Positions 9,784-18,835 of a stretch of DNA of 64,000 nucleotides are shown here, piece by piece (the first letter of the stretch is position 1; each line of letters begins with the position of its first letter). The position numbers and the translations under genes are program-made. The notes below the pieces were generated by a model. It did not search any database and was not told the origin of the DNA. It worked only from the letters and a program-made list of their open reading frames with translations. The stretch is from Molanna angustata. Lineage: Eukaryota > Arthropoda > Insecta > Trichoptera > Molannidae. The stretch covers positions 10,198,799 to 10,262,798 of the forward strand of contig OY754978.1 of assembly GCA_963576475.1 (NCBI GenBank). Direction: 5' to 3'.

Positions 9784-9826
9784 CAAAAAACGTGGTTAAT
9801 ACAAAGTTATATCTTTAAATTTAATT

Positions 9827-10429
9827 GAATTTTTACTCTATTTTTCCATATATCTCAGAAACCATAAAAGCAGGAACGCTGAAAATTGGTACAAACATAG
9901 ACAAATATAAAATCTAAAATTGACTTTTTTCAAAAAAATTCCAGGGTTCCTCAAAAATTTTTTATTAGGAAAAATATTTTTTTTATAATTAAATTTATGA
10001 TATTAACTGCCTTTATTTCCATTTTTTAAAAATCGATAAAAGCCGAAACACCCCAACTAGATAATTGAATTTTCTATAAAAATTATCATTATTGTAGAAG
10101 TACATCTCAATTTTTTTTTGATAATTTTTATAAAAATTGAATTTAGTGAAGACATTGCTTCATACAATTTGTATGGCAGTCGCCTATACACAAATATGTT
10201 TAGTTTAATACTAAAATCTCCAAACATACATACAGAACCATCATGCTGTTTTCATATTCCGGGTAGGAAAAGAGGACTGACCTCCATACTGTCGTATCTT
10301 GACATACATACCTATGTACATGTGTTGTATAGAAAACAAAATATACTAAAATATTCAATCAATTAATTTGGATTTATAGGTTTATAGTTTGGTACTTATT
10401 CTTCAACTATATGTACATACTATCGCTAT
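9827..10429. other. Unassigned AT-rich spacer
   Basis: No gene, hairpin or repeat recognised beyond homopolymer runs. Confidence 0.35.
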
Positions 10430-10797
10430 CGAAAGTTGGATCTCATGTGTTACATGCAACTAGTTAAATAACAAATAAACCTATATGTCTATATCTATAG
10501 AAACCTTTATCTAAATAGCATATAAAAATAAATCTTGGATATTTATAAATAAATAAATATATAAATTTAAATAACTCAAATGCAATAATGCATAATATGG
10601 GGGAAACTATAGTGTTGATTATGTTATGTGGCATGATTGGTAATGTAATGAATAATAAATAAGCCCATGTCTAAATCTATGGAAACCTTTATCTAAATAG
10701 CATATAAAAATAAATCTTGGATATTTATAATTAAATAAATATATAAATTTAAATAACTCAAATGCAATAATGCATAATATGGGGGAAACTATAGTGT

Positions 10798-12426
10798 ATA
10801 TAGGGAAAATATAGAGAACATGGCAAGTAAGTGAAGATGATAAGGATGAAATAACGCAAGAAGTGTTTGAAGCAGTAAAACACGCGAAAGCGGGGAAAGC
10901 TGCCGGGTATGACAGTGTATCAGCTGAACTTATAAAATATGGCGGCGAACAGACGTTGGAGTGGTGTCTCTCTCTTTTCAACAAATGTTGGGAAGAAGGA
11001 CACACTCCCTCAGACTGGAGAAATGCAGTCGTGGTACCTTTGTATAAAGGTAAAGGATCGAAGCTCGACTGCAAAAACTATAGAGCCATAAGTTTGCTAA
11101 GCTCAGTTGGTAAGATGTATGCAAGGATCCTGGATCAAAGAGTACGAAAGGTTACAGAGAGCAAGATTTGGGATGCTCAAGGGGCTTTTGTTGGCGGCAG
11201 AGGATGTATAGACCAAATTTTTTCTTTACGTATGGTCACAGAAAAGGTTTTGGGTAAAAACCAAAAACTTTTCTGCGCCTTTATAGACCTTGAAAAGGCC
11301 TATGATAAAGTAGTAAGAGAAAAACTATGGAATATACTATCGATGTACGGAGTGAAGAGTAAGCTGATACGTGCAATCGCTTCATTATATGAGAACAGCA
11401 AAGCATGTGTTCGTGTTAACGACACAACAACAACTTGGTTCTCTATAAATAATGGCGTTAGACAGGGGTGCGTGTTGTCCCCTTGGCTCTTTAATCTCTA
11501 CATTGATTTCTGCATAAGAGCCCTTAAGTATGAAAGTAAGGGTCTGAAACTGAGTACTGTAACAGTACGTGATCTGATGTATGCAGACGACAAAGTATTG
11601 TTAGCAGAAAGTATGGAAGAGTTACAGTATCTTGTAAGTATGGTATATGAAGGATGCATAGAAAACGGACTTAAAATGAATGCCAGAAAATCAAAGGTAA
11701 TGGTCTTTGAAAAGAGTGAAAGCAGAACAGTGTGTCAAATAAAAGTAGAGAATGAATGGCTTGAACAAGTCGACGAGTATGTCTATCTGGGTAGTATGTT
11801 CCAACGGAATGGACGGCCTGATAAGGATATTGAAAGAAGAGTTATGGCAGGAAACAGAGTGAATGGAGCACTTAGACCAGTTATGAATGATCGCAACATA
11901 TCAAGAGACGCTAAAGTTGCCATTCATAACGCAATCGTAGTGCCAACCCTGACGTATGCAAGTGAGACCTGGACATGGCAGAAGTCGCACGAAAGCAGAA
12001 TAAATGCAGTTGAAATGAGATCGCTTAGAAGAATTTGTAACAGAACGATGTATGATAGAGTTCGGAATGAAGATACAAGGAAAGAATGTAAGATAAAGAA
12101 AGATGTAATTAACAGAATGAAAGTTAACACATTGAGATGGTTTGGCCACTTGGGAAGAATGAACGAAGAACGCCTGACGAAGAAAATATACAAAGCTGAC
12201 AGGAACGGAATAAGAGGTCGCGGGCGCCCAAGAAAAGGATGGCACGACCATGTAAACGATATTTTGAAAGATGGAAATGTAAGAAGCATGAACAACAGAC
12301 GAACATGTATAAGACGATGTATGAATGTTGATGAGGCGATGAATGTGTGTCAAGATAGAAAAATGTGGCGTTCGGTTCTCTCTGCCTACCCCGTGAGGGA
12401 CATGGCGTGATGGTATGTATGTATGT
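10798..12426 (+). mobile_element. 5'-truncated LINE inserted in the 182-bp array, 11-bp TSD
   Basis: AACTATAGTGT at 10787-10797 and 12427-12437 flanks the element. Removing the element restores a perfect 182-bp unit, so both borders are exact to within shared bases. The 3' end is GTGATGGTATGTATGTATGTA, a TATG-repeat tail (shown without its last base pairings). Sister fragments with the same tail are at 3922, 46152 and 55340-56840. Confidence 0.92.
10815..12410 (+). CDS. Non-LTR retrotransposon reverse transcriptase (endonuclease domain missing)
   Basis: An open frame of about 531 codons begins after TAG 10812 and has no real start, since the element is 5'-truncated. RT motifs in order, counting from GTG 10863: AGKAAGYDSVSAELIKYG (residues 9-26), NYRAISLL (72-79), motif A AFIDLEKAYDKV (139-150), motif B NGVRQGCVLSPWLFNLY (197-213), motif C MYADDKVLLAES (239-250). 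C-terminal region: ALRWFGHLGRMNEERL-like segment and GRGRPRKGWHDHV. All three catalytic aspartates are present. The N-terminal APE endonuclease is absent, so this copy cannot be autonomous. The frame has no stops, so the insertion is recent. Clade probably RTE-like; uncertain. Confidence 0.88.
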   Translation, partial: RTWQVSEDDKDEITQEVFEAVKHAKAGKAAGYDSVSAELIKYGGEQTLEWCLSLFNKCWEEGHTPSDWRNAVVVPLYKGKGSKLDCKNYRAISLLSSVGKMYARILDQRVRKVTESKIWDAQGAFVGGRGCIDQIFSLRMVTEKVLGKNQKLFCAFIDLEKAYDKVVREKLWNILSMYGVKSKLIRAIASLYENSKACVRVNDTTTTWFSINNGVRQGCVLSPWLFNLYIDFCIRALKYESKGLKLSTVTVRDLMYADDKVLLAESMEELQYLVSMVYEGCIENGLKMNARKSKVMVFEKSESRTVCQIKVENEWLEQVDEYVYLGSMFQRNGRPDKDIERRVMAGNRVNGALRPVMNDRNISRDAKVAIHNAIVVPTLTYASETWTWQKSHESRINAVEMRSLRRICNRTMYDRVRNEDTRKECKIKKDVINRMKVNTLRWFGHLGRMNEERLTKKIYKADRNGIRGRGRPRKGWHDHVNDILKDGNVRSMNNRRTCIRRCMNVDEAMNVCQDRKMWRSVLSAYPVRDMA

Positions 12427-12791
12427 AACTATAGTGTTGATTATGTTATGTGGCATGATTGGTAATGTAATGAATAATAAATAAACCTATGTCTAAATCT
12501 ATGGAAACCTTTATCTAAATAGCATATAAAAATAAATCTTGGATATTTATAATTAAATAAATATATAAATTTAAATAACTCAAATGCAATAATGCATAAT
12601 ATGGGGGAAACTATAGTGTTGATTATGTTATGTGGCATGATTGGTAATGTAATGAATAATAAATAAACCTATGTCTAAATCTATGGAAACCTTTATCTAA
12701 ATAGCATATAAAAATAAATCTTGGATATTTATAAATAAATAAATATATATGTAAATTTAAAAAAAAAAACAAATAATCAAATAAATCAAAC

Positions 12792-12880
12792 GAACGATGG
12801 GTGGTGGCAGAGCGTTTAGCACGCTGGGTTATTAATCCAGTGGTCGCGAGATCGAATCCTGCCACGACCTATATAGATGA
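12792..12880 (+). mobile_element. tRNA-derived SINE, family 1, head only
   Basis: Plus-strand A box GGTGGCAGAGCGTTTAGCAC and B box GAGATCGAATCC match the heads of the family-1 SINEs; the usual body is missing and RTE sequence follows. Confidence 0.7.
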
Positions 12881-12899
12881 ATAGATGATGACTATTTAT

Positions 12900-13213
12900 A
12901 CCAGGTATAACAAATTTAGATTAAATTGTCGGCCTTTAGGATATTTTTTAAGGATTGGGAGACTCAGATGGCTTGGACATGTGGAGAGGATGAGTGAGCA
13001 ACTGCCCGCCAGAAGAGTCCTTCACCATAGACCAGAGGGTGTAAGACGTAGGGGGAGACCCAAGTTGAAATGTATGGACTGCGTCCAGGGGGACCTGGAC
13101 TCTTTGGGCGTGGTCAATTGGAGATAAGGAGCCGCTGAATGATCAGAATGGCGAAGACTTCTTTTGGAAGCCAGGTCCCACCTTGGGATGTGGAGTTGAT
13201 GATGATGATGATG
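12900..13213 (+). pseudogene. RTE-like LINE C-terminal fragment with GAT-repeat tail
   Basis: Reads RIGRLRWLGHVERMSEQLPA, VRRRGRPKLKCMDCVQGDL and LDSLGVVNW, then stops break the frame at GAAE and SEWRRLLLEARS. It ends in an uninterrupted GAT run (13198-13213), the same tail style as the copies at 28826 and 49755. Confidence 0.8.
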
Positions 13214-13445
13214 TCGGCCTTAGTAGCTCAGTTGGTTGGGTATCTGACTGCTGATACAAATGTTCCGGGTTCGTTACCCGGTGGAGACACAGTTTTTAAT
13301 TGTGTTTTCAGCCTGGATCTGTGAGACGATTAATATCGTAAGTCTCCAGAATGTGGCAACTTGTTATTGGGTACGTGTTATATTAATATGACGTTATACC
13401 TGTTATTTGACCGAGAAGTGATATTATATTAAAATAAAATTAAAT
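13214..13445 (+). mobile_element. tRNA-derived SINE, family 2
   Basis: Starts right after the GAT tail: A box TTAGTAGCTCAGTTGGTTGG, B box GGTTCGTTACCC (GGTTCRANNCC-like), then a body CACAGTTTTTAATTGTGTTT, GTGAGACGATTAATATCGTA and an A/T-rich tail. Other copies: 16878-16977 (minus), 48262-48310 (minus, partial), 58373-58552 (plus). Confidence 0.82.
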
Positions 13446-13601
13446 AATATACCATGATTTCGCTGTGTGGAGTCTTAAGGTGGAGTCCATTATTTAGTAT
13501 ATCTAAACATCGTAATACCTATTTGTCACACTTTTTAAAATAATTAATTTAGTGTAGAAAAAAGATATATTATAATACCTTATCATATAAACATACAAAC
13601 A

Positions 13602-14280
13602 TCACGGCATATTCTACAACGTGGGGTAACCAGCTACAGGTTTGAAGGTGTGCATAACCTTATGAAAGGAAGCAGTCACATCTCACCTAAAAAGGCGAAA
13701 TGTTATTTAGCCTCTTTTATTTTCGATTACTCGATTCATACCGGACACTCGAAAACGATGAAAATAGAAAAGAGTGGAACCACTATTCTACGCCGGTACC
13801 CGTCACAGCATAATGAACCTATTATTTGTATAAATAAAAAAAAAATCATGGTATTTTTATCCAACGGAGTCGGCCGTCGCTGTTGTATAGTGGTTAAGTC
13901 ATTTGACTTCTGTGCTAGCGTTTGAGTTTGATTCTCAGCAGGTGAGAAATTATTTATAAACTTATTTTTTTCTATAATAGTTTTATAATATCTTAAGATT
14001 TTATAGAACTCCATAAGATAATTATTTATTTATTTTATTTTTTTAAGAGCCGGGTGCCGGGTCGAAAATGCAACAGGCAACAATAACATCTCACATAGTT
14101 CAGCAATGAGGTTCATCACCCATTCTGAATATAGTACCTTTTTAGGTGAGACGATACTGATGTGTGGGTATACACAGATATGTTGTGCTCCTTTTTATAA
14201 GGCAATGCACACCCGCACACCTTTCGCTGGTTACCCCAAATTGTAGGATATGCCGTGATGGTATGAATGAATGAATGAAT
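13602..14280 (+). repeat. Repeat with ~50-100-bp inverted ends and AATG-repeat tail
   Basis: The left end CATCACGGCATATTCTACAA plus GTGGGGTAACCAGC is the inverse of the right end at 14211-14258 (GCTGGTTACCCCAAATTGTA then GGATATGCCGTGATG). TCTCACCTAAAAAGG near 13682 pairs with CCTTTTTAGGTGAGA near 14140. The right end continues GGTATGAATGAATGAATGAA, a short-repeat tail as in LINE/SINE ends, so this may be two inverted retroposed copies and not one DNA transposon. Related pieces: 60125-60240, 60780-60945 and about 34560-34600. Confidence 0.55.
13872..13952 (+). mobile_element. tRNA-like SINE head, family 3
   Basis: GTATAGTGGTTAAGTCATTT resembles an A box and GAGTTTGATTCTC a B box, followed by a body similar to the one at 57415-57480. 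No full tRNA fold. Confidence 0.5.
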
Positions 14281-14294
14281 TTAATTTTTTTTTC

Positions 14295-14365
14295 ATATGT
14301 GATATGGGTAAACATGGATGGTTTTGATTCCGCCGGTTTACCAGACTTGACCCCCTGGTTACCTT
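14295..14365. mobile_element. Half of the MITE found at 33174-33347
   Basis: Shares GATATGGGTAAACATGGATGG-like sequence (GATATGGGTAA then GGTTTTGATTCCGCCGGTT) and ends CAGACTTGACCCCCTGG, equivalent to the right arm of the MITE at 33174-33347. The left arm is absent. Confidence 0.6.
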
Positions 14366-15010
14366 AACACTTAAGTGCAGTAAATTGTTTTTGGTTCAAA
14401 GAACACTGCTTCTTTGTGTTGTTGGATATAGGCATTATTTTATTAATAATTCTATTACACCTGCTACGTCCAATATTATTCGTTTATTTTGTTATGAATA
14501 ATCGATTTAATCCACTCTAATACCTACATTTTAAATATCATCGTTCTGTGACAAAAGGATTATCGTTCAAAATTGTGTTACGCTAAAGAAATAGATATTT
14601 TTTTAGATGCATTATTGTATCTTAAAAGTTCTAGAAACTATAATACAAAAATATATTTTTGCTATATTTTTAGTCATTTCAATTTATAAATATATTTTAG
14701 TCTTCTTCACACTGGCTACCTGGCTATATTCCAACTCTCTGGGGTCAGCTCATCCGTCCTTAAGCTATGAATTCTTCTGTCCAGCACAATTTCATTTTAC
14801 ATACAAAACAATAATAAACAAAAATATAATAATACAAAAAATATGGGTGCTCCCTGGCTGGCATCATTCCATCACTTCATTACATTCAATTATGCGAATT
14901 ACAAATATTTGTACCCATAAAAACCTATTTTTACCCCATTTTGTGTTTTTTCGGCTACTTTTAAACCATTAGGTACGCATAAAAAGTTTTTTCGATTTAT
15001 GTATTCATTT
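14366..15010. other. Unassigned AT-rich spacer
   Basis: Open frames here are short and compositionally AT-driven. Nothing recognised. Confidence 0.35.
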
Positions 15011-15187
15011 TTTAATAAAAATGAATATGTCCTTGTTAAACAAGTACATATACATCTTCCTGCGTTCCCTAAAATAAGCAAATAAATGCTTATGCTAAAG
15101 GTGAACGAAATCGGTCGAGGCAGGATTCGAACTCGCGACCACTGGAAGACTAGCCCAGCGCGCTAACCGCTCTGCCATCGACCCATC
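15011..15187 (-). mobile_element. tRNA-derived SINE, family 1
   Basis: Full-length minus-strand copy: head at 15187-15112 with A box TGGCAGAGCGGTTAGCGCGC and B box GAGTTCGAATCC, body with AGCATTTATTTGCTTATTTT, 3' end TTGTTTAACAAGGACATATT. Confidence 0.88.
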
Positions 15188-15216
15188 TATTTATTTATTT
15201 AACTTTTTGTACATAA

Positions 15217-15298
15217 TACAAGGTGGGCCAAAAAAAGTCATCCGATGTAGTTTGGCTCTCCAAACAACATCGGATGACTTCATTGGCCCACCTTGTAT
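15217..15298. mobile_element. Short hairpin MITE
   Basis: ATACAAGGTGGGCCAAAAAA plus AGTCATCCGATGT pairs with ACATCGGATGACTTCATTGG plus CCCACCTTGTAT, with a small inner stem (GTTTGG...CCAAAC). At about 82 bp with TA at each edge it resembles a minimal mariner/Tc1-type MITE; superfamily inferred. Confidence 0.75.
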
Positions 15299-15600
15299 AA
15301 ACAAATATAATGCACACTGGCGGGCTTATTGCCATTAGGCAATTTCTTCCAACCAACCAGATTACAGAGTGACAATTATATATGTACATCAACAAAAAAT
15401 GAAAGGTGAAAAAGAACAAAGAAAATATTCATAACACCAAGATAAATAAAAAAAAAATCAAAAAAAAAAATTGGGAAAGAACAAGAAGAGGAAATCGAGA
15501 TCAGGTGTTTAGGGATAAACATTCCTTGTCTAGTAAATATTGCGTAGCAAAGAGAAGGAAAGAAAAGGAGAGGGATCAGTTATTTTCGGAGAGATATCCC
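15299..15600 (-). mobile_element. LINE 3' end with conserved tail hairpin
   Basis: On the minus strand a pyrimidine-rich 3' UTR leads into GGTTGGTTGGAAGAAATTGC then CTAATGGCAATAAGCCCGCC, i.e. a TTGCC/GGCAA stem followed by TAAGCCCGCC. Same layout as 2820-3335. No coding end recognisable. Confidence 0.55.
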
Positions 15601-16029
15601 TGCTTTAGTCTTTTCTTAAAAAGGGAAAGTGATTTTGATGAAGTCGTATTAGGACTCAAATTATTCATGTACTGTCTTTTGATATAAAAGATTTCGACGC
15701 ACGTTTAATCAATTCTACAAAACTTGTTTTTTAATGTTTCGATTAACGTAGATTTTTCCGGTAAAAAACGACATATTAAAAAAAAACGACTAACGACATT
15801 TTACATTGTCAGTTGCAATATTTTTTTATCTTTGGACGTAGAACGAATGGCAATCAAGGAAGAACCGGTCGCTTCGAAACCAGTAACTTCGCTTAGAAAC
15901 CGGTCGTATCAAATAACTCATTCTTGGTTAAAATAAGTGAATTGTCATAGATTATATTGTTTTAAATAACCTACTATTTATTTAACAGATATGTAATACA
16001 GAGTTTTATATTAGAATGATGCAGACGAA
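15601..16029. other. Unassigned spacer
   Basis: A small direct repeat of ACCGGTCGCTTCGAAACCAG-like sequence is at 15860-15915. No gene seen. Confidence 0.35.
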
Positions 16030-16625
16030 GGTTTTATATTTTATTTTATTTTATTTAGAGGACAAAATACAGCATATAATAAATTATATAAAATAAAGAT
16101 GATTTGATTAATAATAAAGCCAATTACAGGTTGTCGCTGAAGTTATTGTAGTATATTAAGATACATTAGGAATGGTTACATATTATGGTGAAATATTGTG
16201 TGAATGATGTGTGAAATTGCATATATAAATGTGTCAGTATATTAAGTGTTAAATTTGATTATGAGGATGAAATTTTAAGTTTGATATATTTTTTAAATGT
16301 GGGGGTGCTAAGTAAGAATATGTCGATCTCTTGGAAATGCCTATTGTGTGTATTGCAGATTCTGTACATTGTTACATGTTGAGCATAGTTGGTGTGTTGA
16401 GTGGTTAGGCGGAAAAGAGGAGTGTGTCTAGTTCTATGGGTAGGGATGTTGAAAGATATATAATTTAAGTGAGCAGGAGAATCAATTTTATTATTTATAA
16501 TATTGTAGAGAAACATCATATCAGATACAGTACGTCTGTTTTCGAGTGAATCAATGCAATGGAAAATCATTGCCTCACTATACGACGGGAAATCAAGAAA
16601 TGCTTTATTTATTTACTTTATTTTA
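16030..16625 (-). pseudogene. Jockey/CR1-type LINE, RT C-terminus and 3' UTR
   Basis: A minus-strand frame at 16570-16259 reads RRTVSDMMFLYNIINNKIDS, LNYISFNIPTHRTRHTPLF, TTQHTNYAQHVTMYRICNTH, then DIFLLSTPTFKKYIKLKI, the usual order at the end of jockey/CR1-type polymerases. The 3' UTR runs to a TTTTA-repeat at 16030-16060 (tail). The catalytic RT core is missing through 5' truncation. Confidence 0.7.
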
Positions 16626-16644
16626 TATTACTTGTCTGGCAACT

Positions 16645-16851
16645 TCTTCTTCTTCTTTCAGCCCCTTTCACTCCACTGCTGAATAAAGGCCTCTTCCTGA
16701 GTTTTCCACTTCTCCCTGTCCTGGGCGCTCTGTTTCCACCCATGTCCCACCAGTTCGACAATGTCATCAGTCCATCTCCTCTGTGGTCTCCCTACACCCC
16801 TTCTATTATGATAGGGTCTCCAATTCAGAATTTTGGGGGTCCATCTATCAT
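16645..16851 (-). mobile_element. RTE-like LINE 3' fragment with 13-bp TSD and GAA-repeat tail
   Basis: TTGTCTGGCAACT at 16632-16644 and 16852-16864 flanks the insert exactly. On the minus strand it encodes PKILNWRPYHNRRGVGRPQR, RWTDDIVELVGHGWKQSAQD, REKWKTQEEAFIQQWSERG and stop, a classic RTE C-terminus, then a GAAGAAGAAGAA tail. The frame is intact, so the insertion is young. Confidence 0.88.
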
Positions 16852-16877
16852 TTGTCTGGCAACTAACAGGTACTATT

Positions 16878-16980
16878 TCAAATATTGTTTAACACGTACC
16901 CAATAACAAGTTGCTACATTCTGGATAATTACGATATTAATCGTCTCACAGATCCAGGCTGAAAACACAATTAAAAATAA
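16878..16980 (-). mobile_element. SINE family 2, 5'-truncated
   Basis: Minus-strand match to the body of the SINE at 13214-13445 (GTGTTTTCAGCCTGGATCTG and GTTATTGGGTACGTGTTA). The tRNA-like head is missing. Confidence 0.75.
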
Positions 16981-17386
16981 GAAACAAAATTATATTTAAG
17001 ATACAGAGATATTATAATAAATCACACGCATGAATATAAGACTCTATTAAGACTTGCTAAAATATTATGTATATTAAAGATGTACCCGATGACCTTGGAT
17101 CGATTCAGTTTGACGTGGTAATTATTTGAGGTTGAAAATGGTTTATTACTCCAAGTTATTGGTTCGTTTCAATAAATTATGATTAAAAAAACTATTCAGA
17201 CACGCACCACTACAAATACAATATCCGGAAACACACATTTCTGATTAAAATGTATCTTTTATTGAAAATTTGTATTAACAAGTTCATGCTGTCGACCTTG
17301 GAGATGATATAGCTAAAATGCCTTTTAAAACAGAGATTCTAAAAATATGTAACAAATAGTAACGTTGACACGTTGGTGGATATGTA
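16981..17386. other. Unassigned spacer before the LTR element
   Basis: No gene. The last bases ATGTA (17382-17386) are repeated after the 3' LTR. Confidence 0.4.
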
Positions 17387-17687
17387 TGTAAAACAAGTAC
17401 TTACATAGATGTCACCTAGAAGTACTTATTTCATTTTTATTTGAATTGGTTCTATATTAAAGTTTTAGTTTTATATTTGTTTTAAAGTGACAGTTAAGAT
17501 TCTAAAAAGGAGGAACTAAAAGCATTTAATGTCGTTTCTCTTTTTACAGGTAAAATTATATTTGTTATCATTATTATTTATTTATGTTTATGTTATTATT
17601 ACTTTTATTGTATTTTATAATTATTTTAATAATAAATTTCTCTTTTTACAGAACAACGATTTAATTTGCTTAATACACTCCATTATA
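17387..17687 (+). repeat. 5' LTR
   Basis: Starts TGTAAAACAAGTACTTACAT and ends CACTCCATTATA. Contains two copies of TTTCTCTTTTTACAG (about 17535-17549 and 17637-17651), which bracket a possible GT-AG intron of 102 bp (17550-17651). Confidence 0.92.
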
Positions 17688-17729
17688 AAACGACATTATT
17701 GTTTAACGACAAAATCAATATACATAAAA

Positions 17730-18835
17730 TGGTGAAACTTCATTTTGAATTTAAAATATTACCTGGAATTGATGGAAAAACAAATGTTTATAATATAATC
17801 TCAATCACCACAACTGATAACAAGGTTTATGCCATACCAGAAGATCTACAACCAGTGAGCAATCACAAAGAAATAATAAAAACAAGTGCCTTTATTAAAG
17901 TAAAAAGAAGTATAACAAAAAGGTATAAAGTACGAAGAGTTTGGATAACGTTAATAGATGAGTTACAAAAAACATACATAGATGAAGATGGTAACTTACA
18001 GTTTGATAATATATATTTGGAGAAAATAACACAAAATAAAATACAGGAGACAAAAATTAATGAAAATTTTATAGCTAAAAAAGATATTTGTAAACCTAAT
18101 AATATAAAAAAATTAGCAGTTAATTTTGTTATAGAAAATTTTACGACAAAAACTTCTAACGTATCACAATGGATAACTATTTTTGAAAGTGAATGTACTC
18201 GTTTGGGAATTGAAGAAGATATTAAGAAAATTGAAACACTTAGGTTATTTCTGGATGAGTCATGTCTTGACTGGTACAGGTCAATGCTTATAAAATATAC
18301 TGTAAACTCAGAATGGTCAACATGGAAAGATAACTTTTGTAAAACTTATGCAGACAAAGGTTGGACACCAATCAGGTATGCAATGTCATTCAAATATATA
18401 CAAGGCTCATTATTAGAATATGCTTTAAAAAAAGAAAGACTTTTATTGGAAATAAATAAATCGATAGATAAATGCACTCTTATTGATCTGATTGCTACGG
18501 GACTACCAAATATTATATCTGATAAAATTGATAGAAACAACATGAAGGAAACTAGTGATTTATTTAATAACATTAGAGGTTTAGAAAATTTAGCAAATAA
18601 AAATCATTCAGAAAAAAAGACTAGTATTCAAAATATAATAAAAAAAAATTATATCAGAGACAAACCATGCAGGATTTGTGAAAGACAAAATAAGGGAATT
18701 CGTTATCATCCCGAATCATCATGTTGGTTCCAAAACAAAAATAATGATGAAAATAAAAGAGAATATAATATAAGAAATGTTAATAACTCTGAATTAGAAA
18801 CAGAATTAAATGAAATTGATCCAAAAAACTTATAA
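17730..18835 (+). CDS. gag: Gag of the LTR retrotransposon
   Basis: ATG 17730 is the first plausible start downstream of the LTR, giving about 367 residues; an upstream ATG at 17666 lies inside the LTR. The central region (FTTKTSNVSQWITIFESECT and ESCLDWYRSMLIKYT) matches the capsid-like part of Ty3/gypsy Gag. Near the C-terminus a zinc-knuckle-like motif CRICERQNKGIRYHPESSC has the spacing CX2CX9HX4C, longer than the usual CX2CX4HX4C. The frame ends at TAA 18833-18835, immediately after the slippery site at 18823-18829. Gag forms the particle that packages element RNA. The frame is intact. Confidence 0.88.

Larger units (their letters stand above)
8355..9826 (-). mobile_element. Penelope-like element (PLE) with an inverted copy of its 3' end
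   Basis: A 5'-truncated minus-strand PLE (RT C-terminus, then GIY-YIG endonuclease, then the 3' end at 8355) abuts at 9455/9456 a plus-strand copy of the last 371 bp (9456-9826). The two arms, 8355-8725 and 9456-9826, are the same length and differ at very few positions (one seen: GATTTAGAGTCG against GATTTAGATTCG on the coding strand). The roughly 730-bp loop holds the rest of the coding sequence. PLEs are known to insert as partial, inverted or tandem copies and to carry hammerhead ribozymes; both are seen here. Confidence 0.85.
10430..12755 (+). repeat. 182-bp tandem repeat array, split by a LINE
   Basis: The marker AGTGTTGATTATG recurs at 10611, 12433 and 12615, and the LINE's left TSD ends the copy at 10793-10797. 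Excluding the LINE, spacing is 182 bp, giving roughly 3.5 copies. Each unit holds CTAAATAGCATATAAAAATA and GCATAATATGGGGGAAAC. No frame is conserved between copies, so it looks like non-coding satellite or an amplified element fragment; an isolated piece lies at 7893-7966. Confidence 0.85.

Noticed and set aside
12124..12456. Minus-strand frames opposite the RT at 10815-12410
   Set aside because: They are antisense shadows of an intact RT coding sequence, and several overlap one another in different frames.
14607..14972. 121-residue hydrophobic plus-strand frame
   Set aside because: Hydrophobicity follows from AT-rich codons; no start context, splice sites or family likeness.
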